Part shown: piece after piece, positions 1 to 4,642 of the stretch
Numbering within the stretch: position 1 is the stretch's first letter
How the letters are laid out: each line of letters begins with the position of its first letter
Assembly (NCBI GenBank): GCA_900769145.1
Contig: CAAGFN010000041.1
Coordinates: 1 to 5,055, forward strand
Direction of reading: 5' to 3'
DNA from: Rikenellaceae bacterium
Lineage (GTDB): Bacteria > Bacteroidota > Bacteroidia > Bacteroidales > UBA932
DNA length: 5,055 nt
The notes under the pieces: generated by a model
What the model saw: only the letters and a program-made list of their open reading frames with translations
The model's database searches: none
What the model was told of the DNA's origin: nothing
Program-made: the position numbers and the translations under genes

Positions 1-99
1 CTTCGCGAGGCCCTCTTCCACATCGGTTCCATCACCGGCGAGATCACCACCGACGAAATCCTCGGGAATATTTTTGCGAGGTTTTGCGTGGGAAAGTGA
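1..99 (+). CDS. mnmE: MnmE, tRNA uridine-5-carboxymethylaminomethyl GTPase (3' end only)
   Basis: Frame 1 is open from the window edge to the TGA at 97-99 and encodes 32 residues, LREALFHIGSITGEITTDEI followed by LGNIFARFCVGK. This is the C-terminal signature of MnmE (TrmE/ThdF), whose last residues are typically F-C-[IV]-G-K at the very end of the protein; the Cys is the conserved C-terminal cysteine of the family. MnmE is a cytoplasmic GTPase that works with MnmG to modify the wobble uridine of certain tRNAs. The G domain and the start lie upstream of the window. This is the only core chromosomal gene here and marks the left border of the mobile region. No other family was considered likely. 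Confidence 0.95.
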   Translation, partial: LREALFHIGSITGEITTDEILGNIFARFCVGK

Positions 100-107
100 T
101 ACGGAAA

Positions 108-155
108 TAGTGTTTCGCCGAGGGTTCGGCTCCGGACACACTCGATGAAACACTA
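108..155. repeat. Inverted repeat with nested hairpin just after mnmE
   Basis: TAGTGTTTC at 108-116 is the exact reverse complement of GAAACACTA at 147-155. Directly inside the left arm is a second stem, GCCGA (117-121) and TCGGC (126-130), with a GGGT loop, followed by the palindrome TCCGGA (131-136). No T-run follows, so it is not a classical intrinsic terminator. It may end the mnmE transcript, or be a recombinase binding site at the mnmE 3' end; the sequence does not decide between these. Confidence 0.5.
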
Positions 156-263
156 CCATGGATTCCGATGTAAAATCATTTGTGTTTGCGAGGACAGGAA
201 CAGCTACGATGATTGTGAGAAGTGGATGAGGAAATCCGGCCGGGTCTGCATGATGGAGTTGGA

Positions 264-641
264 ATGAGAAAGAAAGTCGAGTCAGAACGGGACGACATGA
301 TAATGGAAATCCTGTCTTCTTCCATCCAGGCGGGCCTGCGCGACTTGAACCTTTCCGCCGCTATCTCAGCCCCGGTGCTGATTGGGGAAGACAGGGTCGG
401 TCTGATCATCTATCAAGAAGGCCGCATACCTCTGTTCTGGGACAGCCCGATAGCCGAAATGTATGAGCGAATGGCAATAATCCCCTCCCTTCTTGAAATG
501 CAGCCTGAGATTGTCGGATCAAATGGAGTCCACGATGATGCCTCTTGTGATGAGAATGAGGCCGATGATTCCATCAAGAACATACGAATCCTTGCTGAGA
601 CCCTTGGTAAGCCTCCGGTCTTCCACGTCATAGACTTCTGA
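264..641 (+). CDS. Unrecognised small protein, probably 3'-truncated by IS66
   Basis: I do not recognise this 125-residue product. ATG 264 is preferred because GGAG lies at 255-258, 5 nt upstream; a GTG at 222 in the same frame would add 14 residues and the frame closes at a TGA at 216-218. The product is soluble-looking, with no signal peptide or membrane segment. A mixed central part (SAPVLIGEDRVGLIIYQEGR, then PLFWDSP) looks like folded beta-rich protein, and the later part is acidic (DDASCDENEADD). A candidate IS66 left end begins at 607, so the last ~10 codons (KPPVFHVIDF, stop) would be supplied by the insertion sequence and the native protein would have been longer. It follows mnmE in the same direction after about 165 bp. 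That it is a gene rather than a chance ORF is moderately supported by length and composition. Confidence 0.5.
   Translation: MRKKVESERDDMIMEILSSSIQAGLRDLNLSAAISAPVLIGEDRVGLIIYQEGRIPLFWDSPIAEMYERMAIIPSLLEMQPEIVGSNGVHDDASCDENEADDSIKNIRILAETLGKPPVFHVIDF
607..622 (+). repeat. Candidate left terminal inverted repeat of the IS66 element
   Basis: GTAAGCCTCCGGTCTT begins with the GTAAGC typical of IS66-family ends and keeps a CCGG-type continuation common in the family. Its position, 76 bp before tnpA, fits. It cannot be confirmed here because the matching right repeat is outside the window, so its exact length is a guess. Confidence 0.5.
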
Positions 642-682
642 ATTATTATCAGGAACTTTGGCCATCCAAAACGTGCAAGATC

Positions 683-1060
683 ATGATGACCAAAGAAGAA
701 GTGGCAAGTATCGTAAAGTACTGCAATGACAATGGCGTAAGCTACAAGTCCAGGCTATCCGAGCTGGGCGTTCCTGAATGGAAGTTCTTTGAGAGCAAGA
801 GGCGTTATGCAAAGGAGCAGGCATCATCTTCCGCATCGCCTGCGGGCGAGTTCCTTCAGTTGACTGCCGGAGGCGACTTCGTTCCGATGCCGTCATTTGC
901 GGCGAAAACCGGCAGAGGGTTCTCAAAGAAGAACGTACAGGCGCCAAAGATGATAAGCGTGGAGTTGCGCACTCCGAACGGAACGATGATGCGTATCCAA
1001 GGCGATCTCGACAAAGAGTACCTGCAGTCAATAATCCAAGCGTCGAGCGTCCGTGTTTAG
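683..1060 (+). CDS. tnpA: IS66 accessory protein TnpA
   Basis: The 125-residue product starts at ATG 683 (a second in-frame ATG follows at 686). The N-terminal part (about 5-45) contains a short helix-turn-helix-like region, YKSRLSELGVPEWKFFESKR, resembling the DNA-binding part of IS66 TnpA proteins. The middle (about 46-88) is Ser/Ala/Gly-rich and likely flexible. The C-terminus (about 90-125) has the family's V-E-L-x-x-P-N-G pattern followed by I-Q-G-D-L-D and a last helix, like the usual C-terminal block of IS66 TnpA. TnpA is an accessory protein needed for transposition in studied IS66 elements; its precise role is not well defined. The stop (TAG 1058-1060) overlaps the GTG start of tnpB by 8 nt, implying translational coupling. 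Length is normal, and the gene looks intact. Confidence 0.85.
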   Translation: MMTKEEVASIVKYCNDNGVSYKSRLSELGVPEWKFFESKRRYAKEQASSSASPAGEFLQLTAGGDFVPMPSFAAKTGRGFSKKNVQAPKMISVELRTPNGTMMRIQGDLDKEYLQSIIQASSVRV

Positions 1061-1421
1061 TTTGAATGACAGCATGCGGTACATGTATTACACTCAGCCG
1101 ACCGACATGCGTAAGAGTTACAATACATTGGGTGGCATAGTGACCGATGTCCTTGGATGCGACCCTTGCGACGGAAGTGTGTACATATTCATGAACAGAG
1201 CGAGGAATCGTATAAAACTGCTGCATTGGGAACCGGGAGGAATGGTCATCTACTCCAAGCTGCTTGAAGCCGGCACCTTCGGACAGCCGAACATGTCAAG
1301 CAAAGACGAACTGGCCGGAACAATCGAGTGGAGGGACCTCGTGCTTATAGTCGAAGGAATAGTCGAGAAAAAAGACGGTCGGCGGCAACGTCTGGATGAG
1401 TTAAAAAAGCTTAGAAGATAG
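1053..1421 (+). CDS. tnpB: IS66 accessory protein TnpB (IS66 Orf2-like)
   Basis: The 122-residue product belongs to the IS66 Orf2/TnpB family. Diagnostic segments are T-D-M-R-K-S-Y-N-T-L (about residues 17-26), D-P-C-D-G-S-V-Y-I-F (about 37-46), then RARNRIKLLHWEPGGMVIYS and K-L-L-E-A-G-T-F. The start is taken as GTG 1053 because the resulting MFSLNDSMRY N-terminus matches the usual start of Bacteroidota TnpB proteins; an in-frame ATG at 1074 would remove this. The start overlaps the end of tnpA by 8 nt. The C-terminus is highly charged (KKDGRRQRLDELKKLRR), normal for the family. This TnpB is unrelated to the RNA-guided TnpB nuclease of IS200/IS605. TnpB is an accessory factor for TnpC-catalysed transposition. 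The gene appears complete. Confidence 0.92.
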   Translation: MFSLNDSMRYMYYTQPTDMRKSYNTLGGIVTDVLGCDPCDGSVYIFMNRARNRIKLLHWEPGGMVIYSKLLEAGTFGQPNMSSKDELAGTIEWRDLVLIVEGIVEKKDGRRQRLDELKKLRR

Positions 1422-1442
1422 CAAAGGAAAACCTCCGTAAAC

Positions 1443-1473
1443 TTGCGTATATCATTGATTTTTACTAACTTTA
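1443..1473 (+). promoter_or_regulatory. Bacteroidota-type promoter upstream of tnpC
   Basis: In the 79-bp gap between tnpB and tnpC, TTG (1443-1445) is followed after 20 bp by TAACTTTA (1466-1473). This fits the Bacteroides sigma consensus of TTTG near -33 and TAnnTTTG near -7 with 19-21 bp between them, with one mismatch in the last base of the -7 element. The expected transcript would start near 1480 and have only a short A-rich leader before ATG 1501. This suggests that tnpC has its own promoter in addition to read-through from tnpAB. Confidence 0.55.
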
Positions 1474-1500
1474 CATATAGGAAAAACAAGGTAAAAAGAG

Positions 1501-2559
1501 ATGATGACCGACGCTGAAATTACAGCCCTTATCGAAGAAAACGCAACACTCAAGAAGCAGGTGTCCGACAAAGACGACGTCATTGCCAAGCTCAATGATG
1601 AGTTGACGCGGCTCCTCAATAAAGTATTCGGCCACACGTCCGAAAAACATCTTCCTATAGATCCTGCCCAGCTCCTGCTGTTCGACCAGAAGGAGATGAG
1701 CGAAAGCGAGCGGGCTGCCCTCGAAGCCGATGTCAAGAAGGCGGAGGACACCATCACCTATACTGTAACCAGAAAGGCAAAGCCTTCGCGCAAGCCTCTT
1801 GACGACAGCAAATTGGAAGTCGTGGAAACTCACATCTATCCGGATGGCACTTGTGACGAGACCGGCAAGCTCAAACCTGAATATGTCGAGATCGGCACCG
1901 AGGAGACCAGAACTCTTGAAAGGGTTACAGCCCGCGTGTTCATCAATAGCACTGTGCGCCACAAGGTAATCCTCAAGTCGGACATTGAAGGCAAACTGCC
2001 GGAAAACAGAAAAATCCTGATTGCAGACCTTCCCCTGCAGCCGGTCCCGAGATGTTTGGCGGGAGCTTCGGTATTGGCGGACATAGTGATTGGAAAGTTC
2101 ATGTATCACCTACCGTTCTACCGCCAGATACAGCAATACAAGGAAGCGGGGATAACGATAAGTGACTCCACGATGGGAGACTGGTACGAGGCGGCGGTCG
2201 AACGGCTCAAACTCCTGTATGACATCCTTCGGAAGCAGATACTCCAAAGCGAATATATTCACGTGGACGAGAGCACCGTACCGGTCATAGACAATGAGAA
2301 ACACAAGACCAGAAAAGGTTATGAATGGTGCGTCCTTGACGGCCTGAGCGGTGATGTCATGTTCTATTATGACAGGGGCAGCCGTGCCGCCAATGTTGCG
2401 CGCGAACTGCTGGGCAGCTATAAGGGCAATGTCCAGACTGACGGATACGCCGCATATGACCAGTTCGAAGAGAAGTCCGGAATCACCCTGCACGGATGCT
2501 GGGCTCATCTGCGCCGTTATCAAAAGGATATCGTTATCAAAAGAGCCAGTCTGGAGTAG
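1501..2559 (+). pseudogene. tnpC: IS66 transposase TnpC, truncated (DDE third residue lost)
   Basis: The ORF of 352 codons starts at ATG 1501. Residues about 10-45 form a coiled coil (leucine-rich, charged), followed by the family motif K-V-F-G-H-T-S-E-K (41-49). The catalytic region then begins: I-H-V-D-E-S-T-V with first catalytic Asp256, and V-Q-T-D-G-Y-A-A-Y with second Asp314, then H-G-C-W-A-H-L-R-R ending at Arg339. In intact IS66 transposases this is followed by K-F/F-x-x and about 170 further residues including the third catalytic acidic residue (Glu). Here 13 unrelated residues (YQKDIVIKRASLE) precede TAG 2557-2559, and these are read from the inserted element. The product cannot catalyse DDE transposition. 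The usual CxxC zinc-finger pairs of many IS66 transposases are absent; only one Cys (118) occurs in that region. The missing 3' part should lie beyond the inserted element. Confidence 0.93.
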
Positions 2560-2610
2560 GCTTTCGGTGCGTAATGAAGGCTGGCTCTTTATAGTTTGGC
2601 TTTTGATAAC
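2516..2610. repeat. Repeat-rich left end of the RIT element (three GTTATCAAAAG copies)
   Basis: GTTATCAAAAG occurs exactly at 2516-2526 and 2533-2543 as direct repeats with a 17-bp period, and inverted (CTTTTGATAAC) at 2600-2610. The sequence starts exactly where tnpC homology ends and stops 6 bp before the stop codon of the last recombinase gene, so it is the natural terminus of the inserted element. Such arrays of short direct and inverted repeats are what tyrosine recombinases bind. The exact crossover point cannot be fixed: the first copy overlaps the last native tnpC codon (CGT, 2515-2517). Confidence 0.75.
2540..2590 (-). terminator. Stem-loop at the element end, possible terminator of the recombinase operon
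   Basis: AAAGAGCCAG (2540-2549) is the exact reverse complement of CTGGCTCTTT (2581-2590), giving a 10-bp stem with a 31-nt loop. Read on the minus strand, i.e. downstream of the recombinase genes, the second arm is CTGGCTCTTTTGATAAC, with a short T-run, so it could end transcription 27 bp after the last stop codon. The long loop and short T-run make this weak; a role as a recombinase-bound inverted repeat is an alternative, and both could be true. Confidence 0.4.
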
Positions 2611-2616
2611 AATAAA

Positions 2617-3642
2617 TCAAGTCAAGCTTTTCAAGAAGTCTTTCAGATTTTGGTTTCTATCCCAGCTTTTTACTTCCGGTTCCTTGACACCTATGTCCAC
2701 ATATGCTTTTTCTAAAGCCTCCCTCTTCAGCTTTGAGTCAGCCCTTGCATATATTTCAGTTGTCTGGACTGACACATGACCGAGGAGATCCCTTATGTAC
2801 ACGAGATTGACTCCTGCTTGCAAGAGGTGCATCGCCCTACTGTGACGGAAGACATGGGGGCTTATCTTATCCGGAATAAGTTCCGGGTGGAGCATCCTTG
2901 CCATCGAGGCATATTTTTGCACGATGTATGTTATACCGGGAGCTGTAAGTGGCTCTCCCCAAGTATTGAAGAACAGGGGACGGCTCTCCGATCCTCTTTC
3001 ATTCAAACAATTTTCTTCCATATATTTCTTGAGAAGCCCTATGGTCTCATCATCAACAGGAACTATTCGATGTTTTGATCCTTTTCCGTATAGTCTTACG
3101 ATATATGGTTTCTCCGTCCTCACTGACATTGGAGTTAGAGAGATGATTTCGGACACCCGAGCCCCAGTATTGTACAATACGGAAAGAAGCGTCAGATCTC
3201 TTCTTCCAATTCGCGTTTCTATGTCCACCTGCTCAAACAAAGCCTTTATGCCATCTATTGTCAAGTATGAAAGGGCTTTACCGTCTCCTTTCTTGGATTT
3301 TACAGACATCGCCAGCTTCCATTGAGACATGTGAATGGGGTCCTCATACATCAGATACTTGAAGAATGAACAGAATGCAGCGCGTCTTTGGTTTCTTGTT
3401 GAAACGGAAGCTCCTCTCTCGTTTTCCAGCCAATTAAGAAAGGATGTCATTCGACTCTTGTCAATGTGACTCAGCAGTATCTTGTCCGGTTTGATTTTCA
3501 TCTGTTCGGCCATGTATTCTATGAACTGGACGAAAGTGTCTCGGTAAGAGCGAATAGTGTGGTGGCTTGCGCCTCTTTCTTTTACCAGATATTCAGTAAA
3601 GAAGGATTCCACCATAGCTGCGAAGTCTTTATGCTTATTCAT
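2617..3642 (-). CDS. ritC: Tyrosine recombinase, third gene of the trio (RitC-like)
   Basis: The 341-residue product is a complete tyrosine recombinase. Residues about 8-115 form the N-terminal SAM-like core-binding domain (F-F-T-E-Y-L-V-K-E-R-G-A-S-H-H-T-I-R-S-Y). The catalytic domain follows with the full set: Arg162 in N-T-G-A-R-V-S-E, Lys187 in Y-G-K-G-S-K, His263 and Arg266 in P-H-V-F-R-H, His289 in L-L-G-H, and nucleophile Tyr298 in T-T-E-I-Y-A-R, nine residues after His289 as usual. It would cut and rejoin DNA at the element ends through a 3'-phosphotyrosine. ATG 3642 is chosen over ATG 3654 because GAGGA (3652-3648) lies 5 nt upstream and because it gives an 8-nt overlap with the preceding gene, identical to that at the first junction. 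The C-terminal ~30 residues after the Tyr helix are a charged tail. The gene looks intact. Confidence 0.9.
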   Translation of the reverse strand: MNKHKDFAAMVESFFTEYLVKERGASHHTIRSYRDTFVQFIEYMAEQMKIKPDKILLSHIDKSRMTSFLNWLENERGASVSTRNQRRAAFCSFFKYLMYEDPIHMSQWKLAMSVKSKKGDGKALSYLTIDGIKALFEQVDIETRIGRRDLTLLSVLYNTGARVSEIISLTPMSVRTEKPYIVRLYGKGSKHRIVPVDDETIGLLKKYMEENCLNERGSESRPLFFNTWGEPLTAPGITYIVQKYASMARMLHPELIPDKISPHVFRHSRAMHLLQAGVNLVYIRDLLGHVSVQTTEIYARADSKLKREALEKAYVDIGVKEPEVKSWDRNQNLKDFLKSLT

Positions 3643-4642
3643 ATCTATCCTCATTTGCGGCCGATCTTATGATTTCCTTGATATTCGCAGAGACGGAGGA
3701 GTCAAGTTTCAACAACTCCGGATACATGTCAGCAGTCAGCCTGAGGTAATATTCCGTGTCCATCACCTTCTTGTGACCCATGAAGACTGACAACATCGGC
3801 AGTGAACAGTAGATATCTTTCCCCTCGAATGCAAGTTTCCGCATAGAATGGACACATGCCGTATGCCTTATATCGTGTACCCTTGGCCCTTGATAATCAC
3901 CTATGTAAGGTATTCCGGCCATTTGTGACACATTGTGGAAGTACCGCAGCACGATGTTTCTCCGAACCGGTCTTCCAAGAGATGATACAAACAGCAGCCC
4001 ATCCGGGTCGTCAAGATTTTCTACGGGTATCTTTCCTCGATAAAGTAAATATTGACGCAACACAGCCTCCATGGTGGCGTTTATCGGGGCAAGCCTCTGG
4101 GCTCCGTTCTTTGTCTTCCGCAGGGTGATTATATGCATGGAGAAGTTTACATCCCTGTTTTTTATTGCAAGGGCTTCGCTCACTCGGATGCCTGTACTAT
4201 ACAACAGTCGTATCAATGCTGGGATAGCAATCATGATGCTCTCGCTGTGATGTTCCTTGCAACGCATCGAGTCGCAAGCCTTAAAGATTCTGCTCATTTC
4301 TTCATCTGAGAAGATTTTTGGCAGCCTCTCCCTGCCCATCTGCCTGGGAAGCCGTGGTATGTAGCATTCCCTGCCAAGGTCACACATGTAAATCATTAAC
4401 CGACGGAACACTGATACGTGCTGATATATCGTGGCGTTTCTGTATCCCGCAAGGGTGTTGAACCAAGCCTCGTACATTGCCTTGTCAACATAAGACGCAC
4501 TGCCTCCATACCTCTTGAAGAACCGATCAATCGTTACGAATGAGTATTGTATATCAAACGCAGCATGTCCGCATAACCTGGACTCTTTCAGGTAACTGTC
4601 CATATATGAGGCGAGGAATGAGGTGTATCTGGTATCATTCAT
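3635..4642 (-). CDS. ritB: Tyrosine recombinase, middle gene of the trio (RitB-like)
   Basis: The 335-residue product is a complete tyrosine recombinase. Residues about 5-100 are the N-terminal core-binding domain; the catalytic domain starts near L-P-K-I-F-S-D-E-E-M (107-116). Catalytic residues are Arg153 (S-T-G-I-R-V-S-E), Lys178 (K-T-K-N-G-A-Q-R), His256 and Arg259 (H-D-I-R-H-T), His290 (M-G-H-K-K) and Tyr299 (D-T-E-Y-Y-L-R; the second Tyr has the canonical nine-residue spacing from His290). Residues 261-285 hold a longer than usual insertion between the H-x-x-R and G-H motifs (CVHSMRKLAFEGKDIYCSLP), a feature also seen in second recombinases of such tandems. The start ATG 4642 is fixed by GGAGG (4655-4651), 8 nt upstream; the open frame extends 22 codons further but through the coding end of the previous gene. 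Both ends overlap neighbouring genes by 8 nt. Confidence 0.9.
   Translation of the reverse strand: MNDTRYTSFLASYMDSYLKESRLCGHAAFDIQYSFVTIDRFFKRYGGSASYVDKAMYEAWFNTLAGYRNATIYQHVSVFRRLMIYMCDLGRECYIPRLPRQMGRERLPKIFSDEEMSRIFKACDSMRCKEHHSESIMIAIPALIRLLYSTGIRVSEALAIKNRDVNFSMHIITLRKTKNGAQRLAPINATMEAVLRQYLLYRGKIPVENLDDPDGLLFVSSLGRPVRRNIVLRYFHNVSQMAGIPYIGDYQGPRVHDIRHTACVHSMRKLAFEGKDIYCSLPMLSVFMGHKKVMDTEYYLRLTADMYPELLKLDSSVSANIKEIIRSAANEDRYE

Larger units (their letters stand above)
607..2517 (+). mobile_element. IS66-family insertion sequence, right part missing (interrupted)
   Basis: The element has the standard IS66 gene order tnpA-tnpB-tnpC, all on the plus strand. The left boundary is placed at GTAAGC (607-612) because IS66-family terminal repeats commonly begin this way, and it stands 76 bp before tnpA. 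The right boundary given is only where tnpC homology stops (codon for Arg339); the remaining third of tnpC and the right terminal repeat are not in the window. IS66 elements usually make 8-bp target duplications, so bases 599-606 (GACCCTTG) should recur beyond the right end if the boundary is correct. The interruption is explained by a tyrosine-recombinase element inserted in the opposite orientation. Confidence 0.8.

Noticed and set aside
176..409. 77-codon minus-strand ORF overlapping the small hypothetical gene
   Set aside because: Ser/Arg/Pro-rich translation typical of antisense frames; the opposite plus-strand frame looks more protein-like.
653..660. GAACTTTG before tnpA as a -7 promoter element
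   Set aside because: It resembles TAnnTTTG with one mismatch, but no TTG lies at the needed distance upstream.
681..1226. 181-codon minus-strand ORF over tnpA/tnpB
   Set aside because: Antisense shadow of two clear IS66 genes; its translation is Ser/Arg/Thr-rich with no domain-like pattern.
1053..1421. TnpB as an RNA-guided nuclease relative with a guide RNA nearby
   Set aside because: This is the small IS66 Orf2 protein that shares only the name with IS200/IS605 TnpB; it has no RuvC motifs.
1471..2109. 212-codon minus-strand ORF opposite tnpC
   Set aside because: Lies wholly antisense to conserved tnpC codons; no plausible start signal and no recognisable motif.
2516..2549. Possible short CRISPR-like array (two GTTATCAAAAG direct repeats)
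   Set aside because: The units are only 11 bp with a 6-bp gap, and the inverted third copy fits recombinase sites at an element end; no cas genes are present.
2351..2779. Plus-strand ORF spanning the tnpC/RIT junction
   Set aside because: Runs out of frame through tnpC and antisense to ritC; a chance open frame across the junction.
2776..4309. Several plus-strand ORFs opposite the recombinase genes
   Set aside because: All are antisense to recombinase codons that contain intact catalytic motifs; compositions look like reversed coding sequence.
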